Assembly: GCF_002873395.1 (NCBI RefSeq)
Contig: NZ_MCUV01000046.1
Location: 186,001 to 250,000 of the forward strand
From: Vibrio sp. 10N.286.49.B3
GTDB lineage: Bacteria > Pseudomonadota > Gammaproteobacteria > Enterobacterales > Vibrionaceae
Direction: 5' to 3'
DNA length: 64,000 nt
A program made the position numbers and the translations under genes. Under the pieces are notes generated by a model that had not been told where the DNA came from, ran no database searches, and saw only the letters and a program-made list of their open reading frames with translations. This document shows positions 20,329 through 31,135 of the stretch, piece after piece; position 1 is the stretch's first letter, and each line of letters begins with the position of its first letter.

Positions 20329-22902
20329 ATGACGAAGACCACTCCGTCTCCAGATGTGCAAGACATGGTTGCACAAGCCGATACTGGCGCTCGTAGCCCA
20401 CATGGAATATCAGGTCGCATACTTTGGTTTGTACCACTATGTTGGTCTTTATTTCAGCTTTGGTATGCTTCACCTCTGCCTTTTATTTTTGATTTTGCCG
20501 TATTAAATGATACTCAAGCACGATCAATTCACCTGACATTTGCGATTTTCCTTGCCTTCACCGCCTACCCGGCTTTAAAGGGATCACCGCGCGATAGAAT
20601 TCCCGCTTTAGATTGGATCTTAGCTTTGCTAGGTAGCTTATCAGCCGCTTATATCTTTTTATTTTATTCTGCACTGGCTGAACGTTCTGGTGCACCAACC
20701 ACCTTGGATGTTGTCGCCGCTGCCACTGGCATGGTTTTACTGCTTGAAGCCACTCGTCGCGCGCTTGGCCCTCCCCTTATGGTCGTTGCTGCCGTATTTT
20801 TAATTTACACCTTTGCTGGCCCGCACATGCCCGATGTTATCGCTCATAAAGGTGCCAGTTTAAATAAGGCCATGTCGCACCTTTGGTTAACAACTGAAGG
20901 GGTTTTCGGGGTTGCATTAGGCGTATCGACATCCTTTGTTTTCTTGTTTGTTCTCTTTGGCGCCATGCTAGAAAGGGCTGGAGCTGGCGCTTACTTTATT
21001 AATGTTGCCTTCTCCTTACTTGGTCATATGCGTGGCGGTCCAGCAAAAGCAGCCGTGGTTGCTTCAGGGCTCTCTGGTCTGGTATCAGGCTCATCCATTG
21101 CTAACGTCGTGACCACAGGTACCTTTACCATTCCACTCATGAAACGCGTTGGATTCTCTGGTGAAAAAGCCGGTGCTGTTGAAGTCGCCGCCTCAACCAA
21201 TGGTCAGTTAACTCCACCGATTATGGGCGCGGCAGCCTTTTTGATGGTCGAGTACGTGGGAATTTCCTATGTTGAAGTGATCAAAGCTGCGCTACTTCCT
21301 GCCCTGATCTCCTACATTGCACTGATTTATATTGTCCACCTTGAAGCCTGTAAAGCGGGCATGACAGGGCTACCTCGCCGTCATACACCAAAGCTTATTC
21401 ATAGCCTGCTCTCTTTTACTGGGACTATCTTAGGTCTGTGTGTGATCAGCGCTGTGGTCTATTACGGAATTGGCTGGACAAAAGATGCCTTTGGCGCTGC
21501 AGCCACTCCAATTGTCACTGTTGCCCTGCTACTGACCTACCTGGCTTTAATTCGCATCTCCGCACAATATTTACATGCCGGTGAAATCAATATCGATGAA
21601 GAGCTCACTGAAGTGCCTGAGCCAGGTCCAACCATCAAATCGGGTCTGCACTTTTTGCTACCGATTGTTGTATTAGTTTGGTGTTTAACGGTTGAGCGCT
21701 TCTCCCCTGGCCTTTCTGCATTTTGGGCCACGGTATTTATGATTTTCATCTTGCTAACTCAACGTCCATTAATGGCACTGTTTAATAAAACTAATCCCGT
21801 TGAACCAGCAAAGCAAGGCTGTATCGATCTCGTTGAAAGCTTAGTATCTGGCGCACGTAATATGATTGGTATTGGTGTTGCTACCGCAGCAGCAGGGACC
21901 GTGGTTGGTGTCGTGACGTTAACGGGGATCGGCTTGGTCATGACAGACTTTGTCGAGTTTATCTCCGGCGGCAACATTTTCTTTATGTTGCTATTTACTG
22001 CCGTCATCAGCTTAATCTTAGGGATGGGACTACCAACAACCGCAAACTATATTGTTGTATCAACGTTAATGGCACCAGTCATTGTCACGCTCGGCGCGGC
22101 ACACGGTTTAATTATCCCATTGATTGCCGTGCACTTATTTGTGTTCTATTTTGGTATTCTTGCTGATGATACTCCACCTGTAGGTCTCGCCGCATTTGCC
22201 GCCGCAGCCATTGCAAAATCCGACCCAATCCGCACCGGTATTCAAGGTTTTACCTACGATATCCGTACCGCCATATTGCCTTTCATGTTTATCTTCAATA
22301 CCCAGCTACTATTAATGGGCATTGATACATGGTGGCACTTAGCATTAACCATCTTCTCTTCGGTTACTGCCATGCTGATTTTCTCTGCGGCAACTCAAGG
22401 TTGGTGGTTTACTCGCAACAAATGGTGGGAAACCATTCTATTATTAGTCTTAACCTTTAGCTTTTTCCGCCCTGGTTTCTGGTGGGATATGATTTACCCA
22501 GCTAAAGTTACCTCACCAGGTGTTGAGATAGCGCAAGTTATTGAAAGTTTAAATGTAGGACAATCGATAGAGCTTAGAGTAAGTGGTGAAAATTTAGAAG
22601 GGAACATGGTATCTAAAACGGTACGTCTTCCTTTTGATGATAACGCCATTAGCGCAGATGACCGAATCGCTTCGACTGGACTTATGCTAAATGATATCGA
22701 TGGAAAAATGATCGTTGATATGATTGAGTTTGGTAGCCCAGCAGAAGCGTCTGGTATTGATTTTGATTGGGAAATTGAAACCATTATCCAGAAAGCAGAT
22801 AGACCAATGAAGGAGTGGATGTTTGTACCTGCGCTATTGTTATTAATTGCTCTTGGTATCAATCAAAGACGACGTGCTCGTAGGGATGAGTTGAGCATAT
22901 AA
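20329..22902 (+). CDS. TRAP transporter fused permease (DctQM type, DUF3394 C-terminus)
   Basis: The ~857-residue inner-membrane protein fuses the small (4-span) and large (about 12-span) TRAP subunits, as is usual for TAXI systems. The DctM-like core shows SGSSIANVVTTGTFTIPLMKR and GLPTTANYIVVSTLMAPV. After the last core spans there is an ~130-residue soluble section (DUF3394) with a PDZ-like IEFGSPAEASGIDFDWEI, then a final span and a basic tail. The frame can start 29 codons earlier, but ATG 20329 has AAAGGA eight bases away. Imported solute and ion coupling are inferred. Confidence 0.92.
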   Translation: MTKTTPSPDVQDMVAQADTGARSPHGISGRILWFVPLCWSLFQLWYASPLPFIFDFAVLNDTQARSIHLTFAIFLAFTAYPALKGSPRDRIPALDWILALLGSLSAAYIFLFYSALAERSGAPTTLDVVAAATGMVLLLEATRRALGPPLMVVAAVFLIYTFAGPHMPDVIAHKGASLNKAMSHLWLTTEGVFGVALGVSTSFVFLFVLFGAMLERAGAGAYFINVAFSLLGHMRGGPAKAAVVASGLSGLVSGSSIANVVTTGTFTIPLMKRVGFSGEKAGAVEVAASTNGQLTPPIMGAAAFLMVEYVGISYVEVIKAALLPALISYIALIYIVHLEACKAGMTGLPRRHTPKLIHSLLSFTGTILGLCVISAVVYYGIGWTKDAFGAAATPIVTVALLLTYLALIRISAQYLHAGEINIDEELTEVPEPGPTIKSGLHFLLPIVVLVWCLTVERFSPGLSAFWATVFMIFILLTQRPLMALFNKTNPVEPAKQGCIDLVESLVSGARNMIGIGVATAAAGTVVGVVTLTGIGLVMTDFVEFISGGNIFFMLLFTAVISLILGMGLPTTANYIVVSTLMAPVIVTLGAAHGLIIPLIAVHLFVFYFGILADDTPPVGLAAFAAAAIAKSDPIRTGIQGFTYDIRTAILPFMFIFNTQLLLMGIDTWWHLALTIFSSVTAMLIFSAATQGWWFTRNKWWETILLLVLTFSFFRPGFWWDMIYPAKVTSPGVEIAQVIESLNVGQSIELRVSGENLEGNMVSKTVRLPFDDNAISADDRIASTGLMLNDIDGKMIVDMIEFGSPAEASGIDFDWEIETIIQKADRPMKEWMFVPALLLLIALGINQRRRARRDELSI

Positions 22903-22991
22903 GTAACCCAGTTTGGGGTTCAATATGACAAGCTTGATCATCAAAATATAAGGTGATCAAGTTTGGTACGATACACATAAAGAGAAACGTA

Positions 22992-23432
22992 ATGTATAAA
23001 CAGATCCTTGTTCCTGTCGACCTTAATGATAAAGGCTTTTCACATAAAGCGGTTGAAATGGCGGTATGGCACGCAAGATATGCCAATGCCGAAATCCATT
23101 TATTAAACGTTTTACCCGGCATTCACATGTCGATGGTGGCAACATACTTTCCCAAAGATGCCGCTAACCGCATGAAAGCCGATGTAAAACAACAACTAAA
23201 AACCTTCGCTGAAGAGTACATGGATGAAACTATTGTCCACAAAGTGCATGTCGCGGAAGGAAAAACCTACACCACTATTTTAGATTACGCTGAAAAGCTT
23301 GGCGCTGATCTGATTATCATGCCAAGCCATAAACGTTCAACGATCGACAATGTTATGCTTGGCTCAGTGGCTAGCAAGGTTGTGCAATACTCGACAATTA
23401 ATGTTCTCGTTGTTAAGCCTCAGGAAGACTAA
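22992..23432 (+). CDS. Universal stress protein family protein linked to the TRAP transporter
   Basis: The 146-residue UspA-fold protein starts MYKQILVPVDLNDKG and ends with the family LGSVASKVVQYSTINVLVVKP. Usp proteins are commonly encoded with TRAP transporters; Halomonas TeaD binds ATP and regulates its transporter. In the ATP loop the usual GxxG is here SHKR (MPSHKRSTIDNVMLGS), so nucleotide binding may be altered. It follows the permease by 89 bases, and its last 20 bases overlap the convergent dehydrogenase gene. The start at 22992 gives the family N-terminus; an upstream extension is not conserved-looking. Confidence 0.88.
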   Translation: MYKQILVPVDLNDKGFSHKAVEMAVWHARYANAEIHLLNVLPGIHMSMVATYFPKDAANRMKADVKQQLKTFAEEYMDETIVHKVHVAEGKTYTTILDYAEKLGADLIIMPSHKRSTIDNVMLGSVASKVVQYSTINVLVVKPQED

Positions 23433-24372
23433 CTGGCGTAATCATCGACTCAACATTCGCCATTAACGTTTCCACCAATTGCTGAATCGCAGAGTGACTC
23501 CCCCAAGCAACATGTGGGGTAAGCAACAGGTTCGGCAATGCTTGATTATCCAATAAAGGATTCGAGACATCCGCTGGTTCTTGAGTGAAAACATCCACCC
23601 CTGCCCCACCAATCGTCCCCGCTTGCAAACTTGCCACCAAGTCCACTTCATTGACCAAACCACCACGCCCAGTATTGATTAAAATCGCATGCGACGGCAT
23701 CAAATCCAGCTCTGGTTGAGCAATTAAGTTCTCAGTGTTTGCTGTCAAAGGGCAATGCAGCGTCACGATATCAGCTTGCTGTAGCATCGACTCAAACGGC
23801 ACAAACCCTGCTCGACACTGCTCTGCGCCTTTACGCTCAGAGAAAATAACTTTCATGCCAATCGCTTTAGCCAATACTGCTGTTGCTTGACCTAAACTGC
23901 CGCTACCGACAATACCCAAGGTTGAACCAGCAACATCACCAATCGAGTGTGTAAAGAAACAGAACTGCTTATTACGCTGCCACTCACCCTGAGCAATATC
24001 ATTATGGTAAGCAAACAGATGGCGCTTCAAAGCAAAAATCATCCCGATAACATGCTCTGGCACCGATTTAGTCGCGTAGCCTTGTACATTTTTCACTTCA
24101 ATATTGTGTGCTTGGCAGTAGTCTAAATCGACATTGTTCATCCCCGTCGCTGTTAACGCAATGGCACGTAACCTAGGTAGTTGTTGCAACACCTGCGCAT
24201 CAAGCACCACTTTATTAGTGATAACAATATCGGCATGTTGTAAACGCTCAATCACTTGATGCGGCTGAGTAAAATCGTACTCTTGCCAGTTGTGATCTGC
24301 CTGCAAAGGTGGAAAAACGATCGAATCTGGAATGGTATCGCGATCAAGAAAAACAATATTAGGGGCTGTCAT
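23413..24372 (-). CDS. D-isomer-specific 2-hydroxyacid dehydrogenase (hydroxypyruvate reductase-like)
   Basis: The 319-residue NAD-dependent enzyme has an N-terminal substrate domain, the Rossmann motif GIVGSGSLGQA (about 153-163) and the catalytic trio R236 (NTGRGG), E265 (FTQEPAD) and H287 (LTPHVAWGS). It is closest in style to glycerate dehydrogenase/hydroxypyruvate reductase (HprA-like), but substrate choice within the family cannot be settled by eye. Its 3' end overlaps the convergent usp gene by 20 bases. It has no obvious operon partner. Confidence 0.88.
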   Translation of the reverse strand: MTAPNIVFLDRDTIPDSIVFPPLQADHNWQEYDFTQPHQVIERLQHADIVITNKVVLDAQVLQQLPRLRAIALTATGMNNVDLDYCQAHNIEVKNVQGYATKSVPEHVIGMIFALKRHLFAYHNDIAQGEWQRNKQFCFFTHSIGDVAGSTLGIVGSGSLGQATAVLAKAIGMKVIFSERKGAEQCRAGFVPFESMLQQADIVTLHCPLTANTENLIAQPELDLMPSHAILINTGRGGLVNEVDLVASLQAGTIGGAGVDVFTQEPADVSNPLLDNQALPNLLLTPHVAWGSHSAIQQLVETLMANVESMITPVSLPEA

Positions 24373-24490
24373 TCGTTGTCCTTAACATAGTAATAAAAAA
24401 GAAAGAGTCATCATTATATCGGTAAAAAACTCGATAAGTCGTTATTCTACAATCAAAAGTTATAACGTATTCACTTACTTATGATTGGGA

Positions 24491-25213
24491 TTATTTATAA
24501 CTCGGTAACTGCGCTGGAGCACTAAATAACTCTAGGATTTGTGGCTGCACTTCAGGGTAAAAATCACACGGCACAAAAATCGCACACAACTGCTCGGTAG
24601 CTGGATGATAAAAACTCAATTCGCACGCATGCAACTCTAAACGATCGGAGTGAGTAAATGCCTCACCACTGGAATAGAACTCATCACCAATAATTGAGTG
24701 ACCTAACTCCATGCAATGCACACGCAGTTGATGCGAACGTCCAGTGATTGGCAGCAAACGTAATAGAGTGGTTTTCTCTTCTCTTTTCGCCACTTGATAA
24801 CGGGTTTGCGACGGCTTGCCCGTTTCATCACACACTTTTTGACGTGGACGATTTGGCCAATCACAAATCAGCGGCAAATCAATTAAGCCCTCTTCTTGCT
24901 CAACCTGCCCCCATACTCGTGCATAATAGACCTTATGAGTTAAGCGATATTGAAACTGCTTTTTTAAGCTGCGTTCGGCTTCTTTATGCTTAGCAAACAA
25001 CATCAAGCCCGACGTCGACATATCTAAGCGATGCACCACTTGAATTTCAGGGTATTCAACAACTAAACGGCTCCACATGCTGTCATAGTGCTCCGCTAAA
25101 CGCCCCGGAACAGACAGCAATCCAGAGGGTTTGTTGGCAACTAAGATATCGTCATCTTCAAAAACAATATCAATCCAAGGGTCTGTGGGTGGCAAGTACT
25201 CAAGCATAGCCAT
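24491..25213 (-). CDS. rluA: Dual-specificity 23S rRNA/tRNA pseudouridine synthase
   Basis: RluA makes pseudouridine 746 in 23S rRNA and pseudouridine 32 in several tRNAs. The 240-residue protein follows the E. coli RluA sequence closely: NKPSGLLSVPGR near the start, the catalytic HRLDMSTSGL (Asp in RLD), LICDWPNRP with the QKVCDETGKPS segment, and PITGRSHQLRVHC. The C-terminus is ~20 residues longer than in E. coli. It follows rapA on the same strand, the E. coli order, after a terminator-containing gap, so it may be transcribed separately. Confidence 0.94.
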   Translation of the reverse strand: MAMLEYLPPTDPWIDIVFEDDDILVANKPSGLLSVPGRLAEHYDSMWSRLVVEYPEIQVVHRLDMSTSGLMLFAKHKEAERSLKKQFQYRLTHKVYYARVWGQVEQEEGLIDLPLICDWPNRPRQKVCDETGKPSQTRYQVAKREEKTTLLRLLPITGRSHQLRVHCMELGHSIIGDEFYSSGEAFTHSDRLELHACELSFYHPATEQLCAIFVPCDFYPEVQPQILELFSAPAQLPSYK

Positions 25214-25296
25214 AATTCATATTCCTACTAAAAAATAATACCGATTTCGCTGATTAAACCAAATCGTATAAAGATAACATCACTGACATAGCGATC

Positions 25297-25338
25297 AAAA
25301 AAGCCCCCAGCTCATCATCATTGATACTAGGGGCTTTA
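25297..25338 (-). terminator. Rho-independent terminator of rapA
   Basis: On the minus strand, AAAGCCCCTAG pairs with CTGGGGGCTTT around a larger A/T-rich loop and is followed by a TTTTTTG run. It lies ~70 bases past the rapA stop. Confidence 0.8.
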
Positions 25339-25405
25339 TCAGCAATAGAGTTGCGCTTACCTTACAAGTTCAGCGCTGCCATATTACCGATGCATTGCTG
25401 TCAAT

Positions 25406-28315
25406 TTAGTTATGAGACACAACGATCATACGTAGTGAGTCTAACTGTACTTGAGCTTTTGAAATGTAACCGGTTAAATCAGAAATTTGCTGCTCAATCA
25501 CTTCTAATTCTTCATCACGAATATTTGGGTTCACCGATTTCAGTGCTTGTAGTCTTTCTAACTCACTGTTTAGGTTCGCTTTCATATCTGCTTCAGCTTG
25601 AGTGCGAATCGCATCAACACGATCCACCACACACGCTTCACCAGCGGCAATCAGTTTATGCACTTCACCTTGGACAGAAGCGACTAACTTGCTCGCTAGG
25701 TGACGGTTGATTGGGCTTAATTGACGGTTAAAGCTTTCAAACTCAACTTGAGCAGATAGATCGTTACCACGTCCATCCATCATCAAACGAATTGGCGTTG
25801 GCGGTAAGAACTGAGCAATACCACTGCGTTTTGGCGCTTGAGCATCAACCACATAAACCAATTCAAGCAACAATGTACCAACTGGCAAGGCTTTGTTTTT
25901 CAGTAGAGAAACCGCTGAAGTCCCCACACCTTCACTCATTAGAAGATCAATACCACCTTGAATCATTGGGTGTTCCCAGCTGATAAAGTTCATATCTTCA
26001 CGAGAAAGTGCCGTTTCACGATCAAAAGTGATCGTCGCACCTTCATAAGGTAAACCTGGGTAGCTTGGTACCATCATGTGCTCTGATGGCGTTACCACTA
26101 ATGCGTTTTCACCTTTGTCATCTTGGTTCAAGCCGATGGTATCAAACAAGCTTAATGCAAAAGTGACTAAGCCAGTATCACCGTCAGTGGCTGCCACTTT
26201 ATCCACGATAGCTTGCGCTCTTTCACCGCCGTTAGAGTGCATTTCAAGCAGACGATCACGACCATTTTCAAGCTTAGATTTTAGATCTTTATTCATCGCT
26301 GCAGAAGCTTCAATCACTTCATCAAGCTCTTCGGTATTCCCTGAAGCAAGCATAGTGATCAATTGATCTGAGTATTGATCGTAAACCGCACGTCCAGTTG
26401 GACACGTTTCAGCAAAGGCATTTAAACCTTCATCAAACCAGCGCGCTAAGATCGCTTGTGATGTCCCTTTAAGGTACGGCACATAAATATCGATATCGCG
26501 GTTTTGACCAATACGATCCAAACGACCAATACGCTGCTCTAGCAAGTCTGGGTTAAACGGCAGATCGAACATCACTAGTTGGTTAGCAAACTGGAAGTTA
26601 CGACCTTCTGAACCGATTTCACTACAGATAAGAACCTGTGCGCCACCTTCTTCTTGAGCAAAGTAAGCCGCGGCTTTATCACGCTCAATAATCGACATGC
26701 CTTCGTGGAATACCGTTGCGCGAATACCTTCACGTTCACGTAATGCTTGCTCTAATTGCAAAGCAGTGCTTGAGCGTGAAGCAATAACCAGTACTTTCTC
26801 GCTGCGCTTTTCTAAGATCTTCTCTAGCAACCAGTTAACACGAGAGTCAAACTGCCACCAGCTTGAATCTTCGCCTTCAAACTCTTGGAAAATCTCTTCA
26901 GGGTAAAGCATCTTAATCGCACGAGCTTCTGGGGCCATCTTGCCGCCAATCATGCCCGATACACGCATCGATGTGGTGTATTGCGATGGGATATCCATTG
27001 GTAATAAGTGAACATTACGCTCTGGGAAACCTTTAATCGCCGCACGAGTATTACGGAATAAAACACGTCCCGTACCGTGGCGATCCATCAGATTGTCGAT
27101 TAATTCTTGGCGAGCATTGGCTTGCGCTTTTTCATCACTCTCTTGCTCAATCGTTGCAAATAGAGAAGTGATATCTTGCTCAGCTAACTGCTCAGTAATT
27201 TGGGCTTTTTGCTCAGGGCTAAGTGTTAAGCCTGAGAACAATGCGGTTACCGAGTCTGCAACGGGTGCGTATTGCGCTTCTTCTTCGACAAAAGATTCGT
27301 AGTCGTAGAAACGATCAGGATCAAGCAGACGTAAACGCGCAAAGTGACTTTCACGACCTAGCTGCTCTGGCGTTGCGGTTAGTAGCAGGACACCTGGTGT
27401 GTTTTCAGCTAGCCCTTCAACCACTTGGTATTGACGGCTTGGCTTATCTTGGCTCCACTCTAGGTGATGCGCTTCATCGACAACTAAGAGATCCCATTCA
27501 CCTTCTAGTGCTTGCTCGTAACGACGACGGCTCTTGCGTAAGAAGTCTAATGAACACAATACATATTGTTGGGTATCAAATGGGTTATCAGAATCGGCAA
27601 AAGCTTCAATACAGCGCTCTTCATCAAAGATAGAGAAGTGTAAGTTAAAGCGACGCATCATCTCCACCAGCCATTGGTGTTGCAGCGTTTCAGGCACAAC
27701 AATCAAGATACGTTCAGCACGACCTGACAGTACCTGTTGATGGATAATCATACCCGCTTCAATGGTTTTACCTAGACCTACTTCATCGGCTAATAATACG
27801 CGAGGTGCATGACGGCGACCCACTTCATGAGCGATGTACAGTTGGTGAGGGATTAAGCCTGCACGCATGCCACATAAACCACGCATTGGGCTTTTGTGCT
27901 GCTGATATTGATTGGTTAACGCACGGTAGCGTAAAACAAAGTTATCCATACGGTCGATTTGACCGGCAAATAGCTTATCTTGCGGCTTATTAAAACGGAT
28001 TTGATTACTCAAAAAGATTTCACGTAATGAGATACCCGCTTCTTGGTTATCTTCTCGTGTACCGACATAAGTCAGGATAGATTGATTTTCAATGACTTCT
28101 TCAACAATCAGCGACCAGCCTTCTTGGCTTTCTATCGTGTCACCGACATTAAAGGTTACTCGGGTTACCGGCGCATCACTGCGTGCATAAACTCGGTTTT
28201 CTTCTGATGCAGCAAACATTAATGTTACGGTTCTAGCGTCCATTGCTACTACGGTACCTAAACCTAAATCACTTTCTGTATCGCTGATCCAGCGTTGCCC
28301 CAAAGCAAATGTCAT
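25406..28315 (-). CDS. rapA: RNA polymerase-associated Swi2/Snf2 ATPase
   Basis: RapA (HepA) binds core RNA polymerase and frees stalled enzyme for recycling. The 969-residue protein is full length: N-terminal Tudor-like domains (about 1-110), Walker A with DEVGLGKT (176-184), the DEAH box (280-283), the SF2 helicase motifs including [11 protein letters not shown] and [11 protein letters not shown], and the RapA-specific C-terminal region ending in a coiled coil. The single start codon gives the conserved [13 protein letters not shown]-terminus. Confidence 0.97.
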   Translation of the reverse strand: MTFALGQRWISDTESDLGLGTVVAMDARTVTLMFAASEENRVYARSDAPVTRVTFNVGDTIESQEGWSLIVEEVIENQSILTYVGTREDNQEAGISLREIFLSNQIRFNKPQDKLFAGQIDRMDNFVLRYRALTNQYQQHKSPMRGLCGMRAGLIPHQLYIAHEVGRRHAPRVLLADEVGLGKTIEAGMIIHQQVLSGRAERILIVVPETLQHQWLVEMMRRFNLHFSIFDEERCIEAFADSDNPFDTQQYVLCSLDFLRKSRRRYEQALEGEWDLLVVDEAHHLEWSQDKPSRQYQVVEGLAENTPGVLLLTATPEQLGRESHFARLRLLDPDRFYDYESFVEEEAQYAPVADSVTALFSGLTLSPEQKAQITEQLAEQDITSLFATIEQESDEKAQANARQELIDNLMDRHGTGRVLFRNTRAAIKGFPERNVHLLPMDIPSQYTTSMRVSGMIGGKMAPEARAIKMLYPEEIFQEFEGEDSSWWQFDSRVNWLLEKILEKRSEKVLVIASRSSTALQLEQALREREGIRATVFHEGMSIIERDKAAAYFAQEEGGAQVLICSEIGSEGRNFQFANQLVMFDLPFNPDLLEQRIGRLDRIGQNRDIDIYVPYLKGTSQAILARWFDEGLNAFAETCPTGRAVYDQYSDQLITMLASGNTEELDEVIEASAAMNKDLKSKLENGRDRLLEMHSNGGERAQAIVDKVAATDGDTGLVTFALSLFDTIGLNQDDKGENALVVTPSEHMMVPSYPGLPYEGATITFDRETALSREDMNFISWEHPMIQGGIDLLMSEGVGTSAVSLLKNKALPVGTLLLELVYVVDAQAPKRSGIAQFLPPTPIRLMMDGRGNDLSAQVEFESFNRQLSPINRHLASKLVASVQGEVHKLIAAGEACVVDRVDAIRTQAEADMKANLNSELERLQALKSVNPNIRDEELEVIEQQISDLTGYISKAQVQLDSLRMIVVSHN

Positions 28316-28704
28316 GAATCGACTACCTCATTTTAGTATTTGAATTTTTATTTTAGCTAAATTTTGCCGTCTAACCCTATTTTTCAGAGATGATTTTTAT
28401 TAATAGACAATAAACTAGCCCCTCTGAAAATGGTCGCTAATCTTACTCGAAGCAATGAATTAGGTCACGTATAAAGAGGGCTATTTTGTGATTTTTAAAA
28501 GAGAAATTAACCAACAGGAATAGCGCTAACTTAAAAATGCCTTCGCTGAAAATAACAAGTAAAAATGGCATAAAATTATCAAAAAAATAAGGGCAGAATA
28601 TCAATAATATTCTGCCCTTAATCACATTTTTATGTTACGCCAAATTCAGTCTCAACGCACAATGTTAGTTCGCCTTTTAAATACCAAGCTACTTAAACAT
28701 CTAG
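28316..28704. other. rapA - tldD intergenic region
   Basis: This 389-base gap is very AT-rich. It must hold the rapA promoter on the minus strand and contains the tldD terminator at its right end. Short ORFs on either strand here are low-complexity, lack ribosome sites and look spurious. Confidence 0.6.
28581..28621 (-). terminator. Rho-independent terminator of tldD
   Basis: On the minus strand, AAGGGCAGAATATT-ATTG-ATATTCTGCCCTT forms a ~13-bp perfect stem followed by ATTTTTTTG. It lies ~85 bases past the tldD stop. Confidence 0.88.
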
Positions 28705-30150
28705 CTACTCAGTACCACCAACGGTCAGTGAGTCTAACTTCAAGCTTGGTTGACCAACGCCAACCGGTACGCTTTGTCCTGCTTTACCACAAACGCCAAC
28801 GCCGCGATCTAGGCTGAGATCATTACCCACCATCGAGATCTGCTGCATAGCTTCAATACCAGAGCCAATCAAGGTTGCCCCTTTCACTGGACGAGTAATT
28901 TTACCATCTTCGATCAGGTAAGCTTCTGATGCAGAGAAAACAAACTTACCAGAAGTAATATCCACCTGACCACCGCCGAAGTTTGGCGCATACAGCCCCT
29001 TCTTCACGGTAGAGATGATCTCTTCTGGGCTATGTTGACCTGGTAGCATGTAGGTATTGGTCATGCGCGGCATAGGTAGGTGTGCGTAAGATTCACGACG
29101 ACCATTACCTGTTGGAGCAACCCCCATTAAGCGCGCATTAAGCTTATCTTGCATATAGCCTTTTAATACGCCATTTTCGATAAGTGTGTTGTATTGACCA
29201 CTCACACCCTCATCATCGACGTTTAATGAGCCACGTAAATCTTTCAATGTACCATCATCGACGATAGTACAAAGATCGGAGGTGACTTGCTCGCCAATTT
29301 TACCTGAGAAAACCGATGAACCTTTACGGTTAAAGTCACCTTCTAAACCATGACCTACCGCTTCATGCAGAAGTACACCCGGCCAACCCGCGCCAAGAAC
29401 AACGGGCATCGCACCAGCAGGCGCCGCTTCCGCTTCAAGGTTCACTAACGCCTGACGAATCGCTTCATCTGCATAGTAGTACGCAATCTGCATACCATTT
29501 TCATCATTTAAGAAGTAGTCGTAAGTAAAGCGACCACCGCCGCCTGAGCTACCACGCTCACGACGATCGCCTCTTTGCGCTAAGACACTAATAGATAAGC
29601 GTACTAATGGACGAATATCCCCCGCGTAAGTACCATCCGTTGCGGCCACTAGCATCTGCTCATGGACACCACTAATGCTCACTGATACTTCTTGAATTAG
29701 CGGCTCTTTGGTACGAATGTACGCATCTAACGCCATGAGTAGTTCGGTTTTTTGCTGCTTTTCCCAACTTTCTAGCGGGTTAACGCCAGCATAGTAGTTT
29801 TGATTACTATGACGTTTAAAAGCTTGAATTTGACCATTTTGACCTTGCTGAGCAATACCACGCGCCGCAATAGCACTTTGCTTAAGACCCGCTAATTGAA
29901 TTTGGTCAGAGTAAGCAAAACCCGTTTTCTCACCCGTGACTGCGCGTACACCAACACCACAATCAATGTTAAATGAGCCATCTTTAATAATGCTATCTTC
30001 AAGTACTAATGACTCATGCCAGCTCGACTGAAAATAAATATCAGCATAATCGATTTGGCGAGTTGCAATGCTGGCTAACGTGTCTGCAATATCTTGTTCA
30101 GTTAACCCGGTTGGGGCCAATAATGCCGCTTCAATGCGATCAATGCTCAT
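28705..30150 (-). CDS. tldD: Metalloprotease TldD
   Basis: TldD forms a heterodimer with TldE/PmbA that degrades unfolded peptides; in E. coli it matures microcin B17 and helps degrade the CcdA antitoxin. The 481-residue protein has the HExxxH zinc site ([14 protein letters not shown], about residue 262) and the [13 protein letters not shown] and [16 protein letters not shown] segments. The partner gene is not in this window. It lies downstream of the nitrilase gene on the same strand, within the rng-yhdP-tldD neighbourhood usual for gammaproteobacteria. Confidence 0.95.
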   Translation of the reverse strand: MSIDRIEAALLAPTGLTEQDIADTLASIATRQIDYADIYFQSSWHESLVLEDSIIKDGSFNIDCGVGVRAVTGEKTGFAYSDQIQLAGLKQSAIAARGIAQQGQNGQIQAFKRHSNQNYYAGVNPLESWEKQQKTELLMALDAYIRTKEPLIQEVSVSISGVHEQMLVAATDGTYAGDIRPLVRLSISVLAQRGDRRERGSSGGGGRFTYDYFLNDENGMQIAYYYADEAIRQALVNLEAEAAPAGAMPVVLGAGWPGVLLHEAVGHGLEGDFNRKGSSVFSGKIGEQVTSDLCTIVDDGTLKDLRGSLNVDDEGVSGQYNTLIENGVLKGYMQDKLNARLMGVAPTGNGRRESYAHLPMPRMTNTYMLPGQHSPEEIISTVKKGLYAPNFGGGQVDITSGKFVFSASEAYLIEDGKITRPVKGATLIGSGIEAMQQISMVGNDLSLDRGVGVCGKAGQSVPVGVGQPSLKLDSLTVGGTE

Positions 30151-30214
30151 ACTTTACTCTTATCATTTTAATTAATAGGTACATATTAAAAAGGAAAACT
30201 CCGCTCGCCCACCA

Positions 30215-31084
30215 CTAAGCAGGGCTAAGGACAATAAACTTGCCTTTAAAACGTGAGTGTTCACTTACCGGCATCGCTTGACGAATCGATGCTGATGCTA
30301 ATAAATCAATTTCAACCACGGCGCTTTCGGCTTGTTGACCTAACTGCTGCACGACACGTCCCCAAGGATCAATCACCATCGAGTGACCCCAAGTTTCGCG
30401 GTAGCAGTCTTGCCCTTCAATACCATGTCGACCACCTTGTCCAACGGCCACTATCCAACACTGGGTTTCTATCGCGCGACTGCGTAATAACACTTCCCAG
30501 TGCGCCTCACCAGTCACCGCAGTAAAGCACGAAGGGACAATAATGACTTGTGCGCCTTGGTGACGTAATTCGGTATATAAATGTGGAAAACGCACATCAT
30601 AGCAAATCGATAGCCCAAGGTGACCAAAAGGTGTTTCACAGGTTCGAACTTGTTGACCGGCTAAAAACGTATCTGACTCTCTGTATTGATGATGACTATC
30701 AGCGACATCGACATCAAACATGTGCAATTTATCGTAATGGCTAACTTGTTGCCCAGCGTCGTCATAAATCAACGTTGTCGCGGTAACACCATGAGGCGTT
30801 TGGATTGGCATACTACCGATAATAATCCACACTCGATAGTGCTGGGCTAAATACGCGACTCTATCTTGCAAAGGTCCGCGACCAAGTGGTTCGGCAAAAC
30901 GGTGGTAATCACTGCGTAAACCGAAAACCAGTGCATTTTCAGGGGTGAGTATCCAATTTGCCCCCTGAGCGACACATAAGGCAATTTGCTGCTCAATATA
31001 GTTTAAATTCAGCCATGGATCAGCGCCAGATGTCATCTGAATAAGGCCAACATTATTTAAGGTGATGGTATTATCTATATCCAT
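30215..31084 (-). CDS. Nitrilase-superfamily amidohydrolase (Nit-like, probable deaminated-glutathione amidase)
   Basis: The 289-residue protein has the full Glu-Lys-Cys triad of the superfamily: E49 (TPENA), K119 (YDKLHMFDV) and C161 (SICYDVRFP). The YDKLHMFDVDV and DVRFPHLYTEL motifs match the Nit1/Nit2 branch, whose characterised members hydrolyse deaminated glutathione, a metabolite-repair reaction. That substrate is inferred here. The gene lies between yhdP and tldD in the same direction, with gaps of ~50-65 bases, so the three may be co-transcribed. Confidence 0.85.
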   Translation of the reverse strand: MDIDNTITLNNVGLIQMTSGADPWLNLNYIEQQIALCVAQGANWILTPENALVFGLRSDYHRFAEPLGRGPLQDRVAYLAQHYRVWIIIGSMPIQTPHGVTATTLIYDDAGQQVSHYDKLHMFDVDVADSHHQYRESDTFLAGQQVRTCETPFGHLGLSICYDVRFPHLYTELRHQGAQVIIVPSCFTAVTGEAHWEVLLRSRAIETQCWIVAVGQGGRHGIEGQDCYRETWGHSMVIDPWGRVVQQLGQQAESAVVEIDLLASASIRQAMPVSEHSRFKGKFIVLSPA

Positions 31085-31135
31085 AAATTCTCACTTTATC
31101 TTATAAGATAGTACCACCAACGACTTAGCTCAATG

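Noticed and set aside
28443..28817. Short ORFs on both strands between rapA and tldD
   Set aside because: Phe/Leu-rich low-complexity products from AT-rich DNA, overlapping a terminator or the end of tldD, without ribosome sites.
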